A stretch of DNA of 19,620 nt from Bacteroidota bacterium (GCA_025360565.1 JANYBY010000390.1:1-19620); one strand, 5' to 3'; counted from the stretch's first letter, positions 9,199-16,849 are shown. The notes: a model not told the origin generated them from the letters alone. Numbers and translations: made by a program.

Positions 9199-11373
9199 GT
9201 GAAAAAAAATCTTTTCCTCCTACTTTTTTATTTTCCTTGTTTGATCAACGGGCAAAATAAAACAATTGATTCTTTAAGGCTTGCCCTAAAAAACGCTAAG
9301 CACGATACAACACTTGTATACCTTCTTGTTGCATTAACCGATGAACTTTTTTTTGTGAAACCCGATACAGTTATGCCACTTTGTTTTCAGGCAATTGCAA
9401 TAATTGAAAAAAACATTCTTAAAGCCAATAAACAAGAAAAGCTATCCTACCTCATGTCAAAAGGGGGGGCTTTAAACAATATTGGATTTACATATAAAAA
9501 TCAAGGTGACATTGCAAAGGCACTGGATTATATGGGTAAAAGTTTGAAAATCCAGGAAGACATAGACAATAAAAAGGGCATTGCAAATTCTTTCAATAAT
9601 ATTGGACAAATTTTTGATGATCAAGGCGATGTGGTTAAAGCATTGGATTATTATGAACGAAGCCTGAAGATGGAAGAAATGATAGGTAACAAAAAAGGTA
9701 TAGCTGCATCATTCGGTAATATAGGTTTTGTTTACGATAATCAAGGAGATCTTGAAAAAGCAATGCAGTATTACACAAAAGGTTTAAAAATATACGAAGA
9801 ACTTAACGACAAAAGCGGGATCAGTAATGCCATGATGAATATTGGCGGTATATATCAGGGTAAGGGAGATTTTCTTACATCATTAGTTTACATTCAAAAG
9901 TGTTTAAAGTTGCAAAAAGAAATTGGCGATAAACGTACAATTGCAATGGCTTATATTAATACCGGGGTCATTTATCTAAAGATCGGAAAAAAGGAAAAAG
10001 CTTTGTCCATTAAACAAAAAAATCTTACGCTTGCTTTTAAATATTGCGATAGCTCATTGGTTATTTCGAAAGAGCTCGGGTTTCCTGAAATATCTCGTAA
10101 CGCTGAACAATTATTGGCGCATATAGCTTTAGGAAGAGAAAATTATAAGGAGGCCTTAGAGCATTATAAACAATTTATTATTTTAAGAGATAGTATAAAG
10201 AACGAGGAAACCGATAGGGCGAGTATGCGAACCCAATTGAAGTATGATTTCGAGAAAAAGGCTATTGCAGATAGCGTGCGGGTTCTTGAAGAAAAAAAAG
10301 TTATCTCAGCCCAATTAAATGAGGAAAGAACTAAAAGTTACGCGTTATATGGCGGCCTGGTTTTGGTACTTGTGTTTTCAGGTTTTATGGTTAACCGCTT
10401 TAGAGTGACTAACAAACAAAAGAAAATAATTGAGCTAAAGGAAAAGGAAACTCAAAAACAAAATGAAATTATTTCTCACCAAAAGGAACTCGTAGAAGAA
10501 AAGCACCGTGAAATAACCGACAGTATAAATTATGCCGAACGGATCCAAAGAAGTTTTTTGGCTTCCAAACAACATTTGGATGCTAACCTTTCCTCCCTCC
10601 GGGGAGGTGCCCAAGGCGGTGGGGCTGATTACTTCATTCTTTTTAAACCAAAAGATGTAGTAAGCGGAGATTTTTACTGGTCATCAACGTTGAGCAATGG
10701 AAATTTTATTCTTGCAACGGCCGATAGCACCGGGCATGGTGTACCGGGCGCAATTATGAGCTTGTTAAATATTACCAGTTTAGAAAAAGCCATTGAAACA
10801 TTAAATGAGCCTTCAGAGATTTTAAATTCTACCCGTAAAACAATTATTGAACGCTTAAAAAAAGATGGAAGTGAACAGGGCGGTAAAGATGGAATGGATG
10901 CAAGTTTAACGGTGTACGATTTTAAAAATAAAAAATTAATTATTGCAGCGGCTAATAATCCGGTTTGGATAGTGCGTTCTGTTACTTCCGGCGAAGTCGA
11001 GAAGCCTGAGGCTGGTCACGGCTCTCCCGAGACAAACTCGGGACCGGCTACTGGGCCTAACATACAGGTAATAGAAATAAAACCTGATAAAATGCCGGTA
11101 GGTAAACATGATAGAGATACTGTTTCCTTTACACAACAAGAAATTGAACTGCAAACAGGTGATGTGGTTTATACTTTAACAGATGGTTTTCCCGATCAGT
11201 TTGGTGGCGAAAAAGGAAAAAAATATATGAGTAAAAATTTACGAGAGATGCTTGCCGCGAATTCTCATTTACCAATGCGCGAACAAAAACTATTGCTGGA
11301 AAAAGCGTTCGCGGAATGGGTTGGTAATTTAGAACAAGTCGATGATGTCACCATTATTGGAGTGCGCGTTTAG
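9199..11373 (+). CDS. TPR transmembrane sensor with SpoIIE phosphatase output
   Basis: Translation from GTG 9199 gives 724 residues beginning with a signal peptide (VKKNLFLLLFYFPCLINGQ); TTG 9196 directly before it is the alternative start. About five or six TPR units follow (residues 80-300; repeated NIG...GD...KAL...LK pattern), then a helix with EEK repeats, one membrane helix (about 380-400, YALYGGLVLVLVFSGFM), a coiled coil, DSINYAERIQRSFLA and a SpoIIE domain. Catalytic aspartates are D491 (GDFYW), D509 (ADSTGHG), D662 (TDGFPDQ) and D715/D716. The TPRs are predicted periplasmic, so protein or peptide binding would gate a cytoplasmic phosphatase. Two insertions distinguish it from its paralogues: residues 465-476 just before the first strand of the catalytic domain, and about 595-618 in a loop; both carry palindromic DNA. 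A G7 run lies at 9463-9469. Confidence 0.94.
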   Translation: MKKNLFLLLFYFPCLINGQNKTIDSLRLALKNAKHDTTLVYLLVALTDELFFVKPDTVMPLCFQAIAIIEKNILKANKQEKLSYLMSKGGALNNIGFTYKNQGDIAKALDYMGKSLKIQEDIDNKKGIANSFNNIGQIFDDQGDVVKALDYYERSLKMEEMIGNKKGIAASFGNIGFVYDNQGDLEKAMQYYTKGLKIYEELNDKSGISNAMMNIGGIYQGKGDFLTSLVYIQKCLKLQKEIGDKRTIAMAYINTGVIYLKIGKKEKALSIKQKNLTLAFKYCDSSLVISKELGFPEISRNAEQLLAHIALGRENYKEALEHYKQFIILRDSIKNEETDRASMRTQLKYDFEKKAIADSVRVLEEKKVISAQLNEERTKSYALYGGLVLVLVFSGFMVNRFRVTNKQKKIIELKEKETQKQNEIISHQKELVEEKHREITDSINYAERIQRSFLASKQHLDANLSSLRGGAQGGGADYFILFKPKDVVSGDFYWSSTLSNGNFILATADSTGHGVPGAIMSLLNITSLEKAIETLNEPSEILNSTRKTIIERLKKDGSEQGGKDGMDASLTVYDFKNKKLIIAAANNPVWIVRSVTSGEVEKPEAGHGSPETNSGPATGPNIQVIEIKPDKMPVGKHDRDTVSFTQQEIELQTGDVVYTLTDGFPDQFGGEKGKKYMSKNLREMLAANSHLPMREQKLLLEKAFAEWVGNLEQVDDVTIIGVRV
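10591..10626 (+). repeat. Palindromic element inserted in frame in the TPR/SpoIIE gene
   Basis: Encodes SSLRGGAQGGGA, absent from the paralogues, which read DENLKDYFVFF across this point. It contains a hairpin with arms cctccc (10592-10597) and gggagg (10602-10607) around a 4-base loop, followed by a G-rich stretch. Its base composition is far richer in G+C than its surroundings. It looks like a small repetitive element tolerated in frame at the linker/catalytic domain junction. Confidence 0.6.
11025..11043 (+). repeat. Palindrome tcccgag/ctcggga inside the SpoIIE coding region
   Basis: Perfect 7-base arms around a 5-base loop, within an extra stretch of about 24 residues (roughly 10981-11054; GEVEKPEAGHGSPETNSG) that the paralogues lack. 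The same arms recur, again with a 5-base loop, in the non-coding palindrome at 11401-11421. Confidence 0.65.
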
Positions 11374-11400
11374 CGCCTAAAGGAATGGATTGACATCACG

Positions 11401-11421
11401 ATCCCGAGCCTGCCTCGGGAT
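11401..11421. repeat. Palindrome, 8-base arms with 5-base loop
   Basis: Arms atcccgag and ctcgggat are perfectly complementary around cctgc. It shares its arms with the palindrome inside the preceding coding sequence (11025-11043), so both probably belong to one small dispersed repeat family. There is no T run after it, so it is not a typical terminator. Confidence 0.7.
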
Positions 11422-11424
11422 AAA

Positions 11425-11457
11425 GATGATGTAACTTTAATTGGCGTTAGAATATGA
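11425..11457 (+). pseudogene. Orphan SpoIIE phosphatase C-terminal tail (DDVTLIGVRI-stop)
   Basis: Eleven codons exactly reproduce the end of the gene finishing at 1702 (DDVTLIGVRI then TGA), but no phosphatase body precedes them. Similarity continues past the stop: gttagaatatgaaa followed by an attaattg-like stretch matches 1691-1714. So this is the leftover 3' end and flank of a lost paralogue, not chance. Confidence 0.75.
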
Positions 11458-11500
11458 AATTTAATTGTTAATTCCGAGTAAGTGTGCAAACCTTGGGATC

Positions 11501-11533
11501 GATCATGTGACGATTATTGGTTTGAGAATTTAA
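11501..11533 (+). pseudogene. Second orphan SpoIIE phosphatase tail (DHVTIIGLRI-stop)
   Basis: Reads DHVTIIGLRI then TAA, a slightly diverged copy of the terminal block. It stands 43 bases after the previous orphan tail. Its position relative to that tail matches the DDVTL remnant at 1758-1772 relative to the gene ending at 1702. Confidence 0.7.
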
Positions 11534-11636
11534 GCTAATTTACGCTAATGGGTAACCCATCTTTCTGCCCTATTATGTAAACAATTGCTCACTCAACCTC
11601 TCCGTTTGATAAAGGAAGACGAATCATTGATAATTT

Positions 11637-11677
11637 AAAAGTAAAAAGCCCCAACACTGTTGGGGCTTTTTACTTTT
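11637..11677. terminator. Bidirectional rho-independent terminator
   Basis: A perfect inverted repeat with 20-base arms (11637-11656 and 11658-11677). The core is gccccaaca/tgttggggc, flanked by A-rich sequence on the left and T-rich on the right, so a T run follows the GC stem on either strand. It lies between the convergent phosphatase gene (end 11373) and FG-GAP gene (end 11691) and should stop transcription from both. Confidence 0.93.
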
Positions 11678-11690
11678 ACTAAAGTATTTA

Positions 11691-13229
11691 TTACTCTTTA
11701 ATTATTTTTTTAGTGAGTGTTCCGGTTTTAATAAAATAGATTCCGGCGGGGTAAGCACTTAAATTAATTTCGGTTACTTCGTTCTCAATAGTCGTTTTGT
11801 AAATAACCGAACCCAGTGTATTTATTATCATCAGATCACGTTTTAATTCCGCATTAATAACAGTTATCTTGTTTTCGAAAGGGTTAGGATAAATATTAAA
11901 TTCAAAATTTGCCAAAGCTTGTGTGTGTAATCCTAAGCAAATTGTTACGCTTTGCGTTAAAAAGGCGGCATAACTGCATCCTCCGCTTGTTCCCATTACG
12001 CTGTAAGTGGTAGTAACAGTTGGCGAAACTACAATTACCGTATTGTTTGATGCAGTGCTCCATGTAAATGTATTGGCTCCGCCTGCCGTTAATGTTGCAC
12101 TTAACCCGCTGCACAATACATTTGTTGAAGTTATTGCAGTAACAGTTGGCGAGTTATTTAATAATACGCTTACACTGTTAACAGTATTGTTCGCGGTGGC
12201 AAGATCAGCTTTTCCATCACCGTTAAAATCGGCCCATGAAATTGAAAGCGGTTGTGCGCCAACACTAAATGCTGCTGCAGCACCAAAACTTCCGGCACCA
12301 TTTCCCAACAGAACAGAAACGTCGTTCGACATGCGATTGCTTGTGGCCAGGTCGGCAATGGCATCACCATTAAAATCGGCCGAAACAATTGATGCCGGCC
12401 AGGTGCCCGCATTAAAATTTGTAGCCGCGGCAAAACTGCCGGTTCCGGTACCAATTAAAATAGAGATATTATTTGAGCCGGCATTGGAAATAGCAAGGTC
12501 GGCTTTCGCATCACCATTAAAATCGCTGCTGGTAATAGACCATGGATTAGTGCCAACCGAAAAATTAGTTGCTGCTCCAAAACTTCCGGTACCGGTTCCC
12601 AATAAAATGGAAACGTTATTGGTTTGCCTGTTCGAAACAGCTATATCAACAAACGCGTCACCGTTCAAATCTGCCTTAACTAACGACGAAGGCCAGATGC
12701 CAACAGTAAACGCGGTTGCAACGCCAAAACTTCCGGTACCGGTACCCAGTAATATGGATATGATGTTGGTGTAATTAGCAACAGCAAGGTCTAATTTTGC
12801 GTCGCCGTTAAAATCGCCGCTAATGGCGGTGTAAGGACTGGGGCCTGCTGTAAAATTAGTTGCCGCTCCAAAACTTCCGGTACCTGTTCCCAATAAAATT
12901 GAAATGTCAGCCCCGCCGTAATTGGTTGTTACAAGATCTAATTTACCATCGCCATTAAAATCGGCGGTAATTATTCCGCGCGGTGTTGTGCCTACAGTAA
13001 AATTTGTAGCAGCGCCAAGGCTGCCCGTGCCGGTACCTAACAATACCGAAACACTATTAGATCCGTTGTCGGCCACAGCCACATCCATTTTTGCATCGCC
13101 GTTAAAATCGCCTTTACAAATAGAGTAGGGCCCTGTACCTGCTGTGAAATTGGTTGCCGCGCTAAAGCAAACCTGGCCGCTTGCCTGTTTAATAAAGGCC
13201 GCCAGAATAATGAGTAGAATTTTTTTCAT
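11691..13229 (-). CDS. Secreted FG-GAP/VCBS beta-propeller protein with T9SS sorting domain
   Basis: A 512-residue protein with a clear signal peptide (MKKILLIILAAFIKQASGQ). Residues 24 to about 361 are seven tandem repeats of 48-49 residues, each with a GxxP...DFNGDxxxD...VSxLLGTGTGSFG pattern. The D-x-N-x-D-x-x-x-D loops are calcium-binding sites of FG-GAP/VCBS blades, and seven blades make one complete integrin-like propeller. An Ig-like segment follows (about 365-435), then a T9SS type A sorting domain (about 440-512, FNIYPNPFENKITV to KKIIKE). The expected location is the cell surface or outside the cell, with adhesion or polysaccharide/protein binding as the usual role; the target is unknown. 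It ends at the shared terminator 11637-11677. Confidence 0.93.
   Translation of the reverse strand: MKKILLIILAAFIKQASGQVCFSAATNFTAGTGPYSICKGDFNGDAKMDVAVADNGSNSVSVLLGTGTGSLGAATNFTVGTTPRGIITADFNGDGKLDLVTTNYGGADISILLGTGTGSFGAATNFTAGPSPYTAISGDFNGDAKLDLAVANYTNIISILLGTGTGSFGVATAFTVGIWPSSLVKADLNGDAFVDIAVSNRQTNNVSILLGTGTGSFGAATNFSVGTNPWSITSSDFNGDAKADLAISNAGSNNISILIGTGTGSFAAATNFNAGTWPASIVSADFNGDAIADLATSNRMSNDVSVLLGNGAGSFGAAAAFSVGAQPLSISWADFNGDGKADLATANNTVNSVSVLLNNSPTVTAITSTNVLCSGLSATLTAGGANTFTWSTASNNTVIVVSPTVTTTYSVMGTSGGCSYAAFLTQSVTICLGLHTQALANFEFNIYPNPFENKITVINAELKRDLMIINTLGSVIYKTTIENEVTEINLSAYPAGIYFIKTGTLTKKIIKE
12147..13160 (-). repeat. Seven tandem 144-147 bp repeats encoding FG-GAP blades
   Basis: Seven in-frame units, strongly alike at DNA level (recurring aaacttccggtaccggt and gcatcaccgttaaaatcg-like blocks on the + strand). 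Unit lengths are 49, 49, 48, 49, 49, 49 and about 45 residues. Such arrays can change copy number by recombination. Confidence 0.85.
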
Positions 13230-13337
13230 GTTTATTTTTTTAGGAAGAACGGAAAACTGTTCAAATTTTAAACGTAAGCCGGCCTCCGGTTATTTACCGA
13301 AGATAGTAATTTTCCTGTGATCTCCAAAAAAGTTTTT

Positions 13338-13706
13338 TTACCACGGAAAAATGTGCATGTAAATAATGCGCGATAATTTGTAATTCTTTTTTGCTATTAA
13401 TAAAATAACAAAGCCCATGCTTAAGGGTACGAATACAGTTGGCATTTGCGGAAAAAATAACCGGCAAATTAAAAAAGTGAGGATACCAAAAAGAACCGCT
13501 ACACCGTAACTGATGTACATGGCCCCTAAAAAATAGCCGGGTTCCCGATCAAATGTATAATGACAAACTTCGCAGCTCTCTTTCATTACAGGCATGGCAA
13601 ACAGTTTTGTGCTCTTTTCAAACACTTGCGATTGACCGCAATGCGGGCATTTTTCATGTAGAATATTTGAAATTAATGGGCCTTTATTTTTACCGCTTTC
13701 TTTCAC
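13338..13706 (-). CDS. DUF983 family small membrane protein with zinc-ribbon-like N terminus
   Basis: A 122-residue protein starting at GTG 13706. The N-terminal part has two cysteine pairs, CPHCGQ (about 19-24) and CEVC (about 45-48), forming a zinc-ribbon-like site. DREPGYFLGAMYISYG follows, the diagnostic stretch of DUF983, then two membrane helices (about 63-84 and 88-105) and a short polar tail ending in HIFPW. Its function is unknown. It lies 29 bases after the stop of the upstream TPR gene on the same strand, so cotranscription is likely, although DUF983 genes occur in many unrelated contexts. Confidence 0.9.
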   Translation of the reverse strand: MKESGKNKGPLISNILHEKCPHCGQSQVFEKSTKLFAMPVMKESCEVCHYTFDREPGYFLGAMYISYGVAVLFGILTFLICRLFFPQMPTVFVPLSMGFVILLIAKKNYKLSRIIYMHIFPW

Positions 13707-13735
13707 AGCCTAAAGTTACGAATTGATCTTAAGGG

Positions 13736-15391
13736 TTACTTACCTTTTTGCAGTTTATTTAAATTTTTTTCAATATATTTTTCTGAGGTAATTAAAGCGG
13801 TTTGGATTCGTTTGGCGTAATGAATGGAATCTAAAATCTCTTTTTGTTTTTCTTCCACCACTTTTTTTTGATTGGTAATAATTGCGTTTTGTTTCTGTGT
13901 TTCTTGTTCCTTCAGTTCAATTATATTTTTTTGTTTTTGGGTTACCTTAAAACGATTAAACATAAAGCCCGCAAAAATAATTACCATGGCCAGGCCTCCA
14001 AATAACGCGTACTGTTGGTTGCGTTTCGCTGTTATTTCAGTTTTTTGTTTTTCGAGTTCAATATTTTTTATTTCCGATTCTTTTGCATGGGCCACACTAT
14101 CCTGCGCCGCTTTTTTTTCGTAAGTATATTTAAACTGCGATCTTATTGAAGCTTTTTTAGTTTCCGCGTTATCTGTACTGTCGCGCATTGAAACAAATAA
14201 CTCATAATTTGTTAAAGCATTTTTATGATCGCCAAGGGTTTCATAAATTGAACTCAATTGCCACGAGGCGTTCCTTATTATTTCCGGAAAACCAAGTTGC
14301 ATACCGATCTGCTTTGATCGCAAAGCGTATTCCATCGCTTTCGCGTTTTCTTTTTTACTGTAATAAATACGGGCAATATAAATGTAACAATCCGCCATTC
14401 CTTGCTTTTCTTCCATATCCTCAAATAGTTTTACTGCCTTGTTAAATTGATCGAGTGCTTTATCCGGCTCGCGATTTTTTAAGTAAAGCCCCCCAATACT
14501 TTTAAGGGTGCTGGCCACACCCCGTTTATTTCCAATTTCTACAAATATTTTTAAGGCACCGTTAAAGTACTCAGCAGACTTGTTGTTGTTTTGTTTGTTA
14601 AATACCGCCCCAATATTAAATAAAGAATTTGCAATGCCCCCTTTATCGCCAAGTTCGCGGTTTAGCTGCAGGCTCTTGTTAAGATACTCAATTGCTTTTA
14701 AAGTGTCGCTTTGTCCCAAATAAATATTTCCGATGTTAAGTAAAGAAACAGGCACTCCAACCTTATCACCTATTTCTTCTTTCAGTTTTAAACTTTTAAG
14801 ATGGTATTCTAAACCTTTTTGAATATCGCCCTGGCTGATATAAATTGTTGCCAGATTATTGAGTGTATGTGCCCGGCCTTTTTTATCGCCTAACTCTTCG
14901 GCTATGGCTAAACTTTTTTTTGTGTATTCCAAAGCTTTCTGAATATTGCCTTTATACAAGTACGATCCCGCAAGGTTGGCCAGAATGGCCCCTGCACTCA
15001 TTTTATCGCCAAGGGCTTCAAATATTTTTAAACTTGCCAGGTTGTAATTAAGCGCTTTTTCAAGGTCGCCTTTTTGTTCGTACAAATACGCCAACCAACC
15101 GTAAGATAAGCTTAAGCCCGACTGGTAATTGCTTTTTTGTGAAATTAGCAAAGCCTCTTCGCATACTAAAATAGCGCCATCCGGATCGGAAAGGTAAATT
15201 TCGCCCGCTAAGGCGGCAAGTAATTTTACCCTTACCGAATCACGCGCTTCGCCGCTTTTGCTTGCGACGTTGGTTTTTAGGGCCTGCCTTACAGAGTCTA
15301 AATTGTGAGCCTCAATACCGGCCGGATTTGAGAATCCATAAACAAAAAGAAAAAAAATAAAGAGTTTGTATATTTTTCTGAAATTTCTCAA
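13736..15391 (-). CDS. TPR membrane protein with signalling helix but no phosphatase domain
   Basis: A 551-residue protein starting at TTG 15391, which overlaps the stop of the upstream gene by four bases (TTGA), so translation is probably coupled. It has a signal peptide (about 1-29) and about seven TPR units (60-370; repeated GD...KALEY...SLK...EELGDKKG). A helix rich in KKAAQDSVAHAKESE, one membrane helix (about 458-480, YALFGGLAMVIIFAGFM), a coiled coil and DSIHYAKRIQTALITSEKYI follow, and then the protein stops (NLNKLQKGK). In the phosphatase paralogues the SpoIIE domain begins at exactly this point. No kinase, phosphatase or DNA-binding output is present, and no decayed SpoIIE sequence follows the stop. 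It may form mixed dimers with the phosphatases or signal through a separate partner; both are inference. Confidence 0.9.
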   Translation of the reverse strand: MRNFRKIYKLFIFFLFVYGFSNPAGIEAHNLDSVRQALKTNVASKSGEARDSVRVKLLAALAGEIYLSDPDGAILVCEEALLISQKSNYQSGLSLSYGWLAYLYEQKGDLEKALNYNLASLKIFEALGDKMSAGAILANLAGSYLYKGNIQKALEYTKKSLAIAEELGDKKGRAHTLNNLATIYISQGDIQKGLEYHLKSLKLKEEIGDKVGVPVSLLNIGNIYLGQSDTLKAIEYLNKSLQLNRELGDKGGIANSLFNIGAVFNKQNNNKSAEYFNGALKIFVEIGNKRGVASTLKSIGGLYLKNREPDKALDQFNKAVKLFEDMEEKQGMADCYIYIARIYYSKKENAKAMEYALRSKQIGMQLGFPEIIRNASWQLSSIYETLGDHKNALTNYELFVSMRDSTDNAETKKASIRSQFKYTYEKKAAQDSVAHAKESEIKNIELEKQKTEITAKRNQQYALFGGLAMVIIFAGFMFNRFKVTQKQKNIIELKEQETQKQNAIITNQKKVVEEKQKEILDSIHYAKRIQTALITSEKYIEKNLNKLQKGK

Positions 15392-16794
15392 TCTTTTATT
15401 AATTTATTTAGATGTTTGTTAAAATATTTTTCAGAGGAGATCAACGCGGTTTGGATCCGTTTGGCATAATGGATGGAATCCAATATCTCTTTTTGTTTTT
15501 CTTCAACCAAAACTTTTTGTTTTGTTATAATTTCGTTCTGCTTTTGTGTTTCGTGCTCTTTTTCTTCAATAATTGTTTTTTGCTTTTGTGTTACTTTAAA
15601 ACGGTTAAACATAAAGCCTGCAAAAATAATTACCATAGCCAAGCCTCCGTATAATGCATATTGTTGATTACGTTTTGCTTTTATTTCCGCTTTCTGTTTT
15701 TCGAGCTCAAGATTCTTTACTTCCGATTCTTTTGCATGAGCCACACTATCCTGCGCCGCTTTTTTTTCGTAAGCGTATTTAAATTGTGATCTGAGCGAAG
15801 CCTTTTTTGTTTCCAGGTTATTTATGCTATCGCCCATTTTAGTTTTCAATTCGCAGTACTGCAAAGCATTTTTGTAATCGCCTTTGGCTTTATATACGAG
15901 TGTTAACTGGCTTGCGGCATCTCTGATATTAACCGGGAAACCCAATTCTTTGCTGTATCCCAGAGCAGTTAAATAATAGCTCAAGGCCTTATCGTAATTT
16001 TTCATGTGTAAATACATATCGCCAATGTTATTGTTTGCGTATGCTATTCCTTCTTTATCTTTTATCTCTAGCTGTATCTTTAAACTTTTTTCGTAAAATT
16101 CGAGTGCCTTTTTGAGATCATCTTGCTTGGCATAAATGGTGCCTATATTATTGAGCGAATTTGCGATCCCCGATCGGTCTCCTATCTCCTCACGTATTTT
16201 TAAACTCTTGGTATGATATTCAACCGCGCGCGCCATATTGTTTTGGGTAAGATAAAGAGAACCAATGTTATTGAGCAAATAAGCAATGCCTTTCTTATCG
16301 TCAATTTCTTCCAGTAGTTTTAAGCCTTTTGTATAGCACTCCAGTGCTTTTGGTATATCGCCCTGTTTATCATAAATAATGCCTATGTTATTAAGCGATT
16401 CGGAAATTCCTCTATTGTCACCTATTTCCTCCCGTATCTTTAAACTTCGAGAATGGCATTCAAGTGCTTTAAAAACATCCCCTTTTTGTTCTGCAAAAAA
16501 GCCAATATTATTTAGTGTCGTGGAAAGGCATTTTAAAAATGGTTTATGCAACGGATCTCCGGCAGCATATAATGTAAGATCTTGTTCGGCCAGGTTTTTG
16601 GCTTTATAAGATAAAGCCAGAGCCGAATCGGGCGAAAACGAATAAATAGCTTCAACAATTTGGTTTAAAATATTACACCGGGTGGTATCGTGTTTTGCAT
16701 TTTTGAGCTGTAATCGTAAAGAATCCGTGTTCTGCCCAAACACTTCGGTTTTGCAAAACAGGATAAGAAATACAAAAAGCGGTCTTATAAACAC
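15388..16794 (-). CDS. TPR membrane protein with signalling helix but no phosphatase domain (paralogue)
   Basis: I chose GTG 16794, giving 468 residues with a compact signal peptide (VFIRPLFVFLILFCKTEVFGQ); the frame stays open to a TTG at 16833, which would add 13 residues. The mature start (DSLRLQLKNAKHDTT) resembles that of the 9199 phosphatase (DSLRLALKNAKHDTT). About six TPR units, each with NNIG...KALE...LK...EIGD(K/R), span the periplasmic part. One membrane helix, a coiled coil and DSIHYAKRIQTALISSEKYF follow; the protein ends at NKHLNKLIKD, the same boundary as the next gene. The last 170 residues are near-identical to that neighbour, showing tandem duplication. It is the first gene of a likely three-gene operon. 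Confidence 0.88.
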   Translation of the reverse strand: MFIRPLFVFLILFCKTEVFGQNTDSLRLQLKNAKHDTTRCNILNQIVEAIYSFSPDSALALSYKAKNLAEQDLTLYAAGDPLHKPFLKCLSTTLNNIGFFAEQKGDVFKALECHSRSLKIREEIGDNRGISESLNNIGIIYDKQGDIPKALECYTKGLKLLEEIDDKKGIAYLLNNIGSLYLTQNNMARAVEYHTKSLKIREEIGDRSGIANSLNNIGTIYAKQDDLKKALEFYEKSLKIQLEIKDKEGIAYANNNIGDMYLHMKNYDKALSYYLTALGYSKELGFPVNIRDAASQLTLVYKAKGDYKNALQYCELKTKMGDSINNLETKKASLRSQFKYAYEKKAAQDSVAHAKESEVKNLELEKQKAEIKAKRNQQYALYGGLAMVIIFAGFMFNRFKVTQKQKTIIEEKEHETQKQNEIITKQKVLVEEKQKEILDSIHYAKRIQTALISSEKYFNKHLNKLIKD

Positions 16795-16841
16795 AATGAG
16801 GTTAAAAATACTTTTATTATACAAACTAAACAAACGCTTTT

Positions 16842-16849
16842 CAAAGGTA
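16842..16849 (-). promoter_or_regulatory. Candidate -7 promoter box (tacctttg) for the TPR operon
   Basis: An exact TAnnTTTG match on the minus strand, 47 bases before GTG 16794. The nearest upstream TTG is only 15 bases away, shorter than the usual spacing of about 19-21, so support is moderate at best. Confidence 0.3.

Larger units (their letters stand above)
11374..11636. other. Non-coding stretch with orphan phosphatase tails
   Basis: No full gene. It holds a possible degraded tail around 11388-11400 (reads WIDITI), a palindrome at 11401-11421 and two clear orphan tails at 11425-11457 and 11501-11533. From 11534 to 11636 I see nothing recognisable before the terminator. Confidence 0.6.

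Noticed and set aside
12007..12774. Long forward ORF of 255 codons
   Set aside because: It is antisense to the FG-GAP repeats. Its repeating pattern mirrors the real repeats on the minus strand, which have a signal peptide, calcium loops and a sorting domain.
12147..13160. Possible CRISPR-like array from regular repeats
   Set aside because: The units are 144-147 bases, contiguous without spacers, and in frame with FG-GAP blade motifs.
13872..14123. Forward ORFs here and at 15412-15667
   Set aside because: They lie antisense to the membrane helix and coiled coil of the two TPR proteins. Their likeness to each other only reflects the paralogous minus-strand genes.
13736..16833. Reading the two TPR proteins as histidine kinases because of the histidine in DSIHYAKRIQ
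   Set aside because: No ATP-binding (HATPase) domain follows; the proteins end about 25 residues later. The same helix has Asn or Leu at this position in the SpoIIE proteins.
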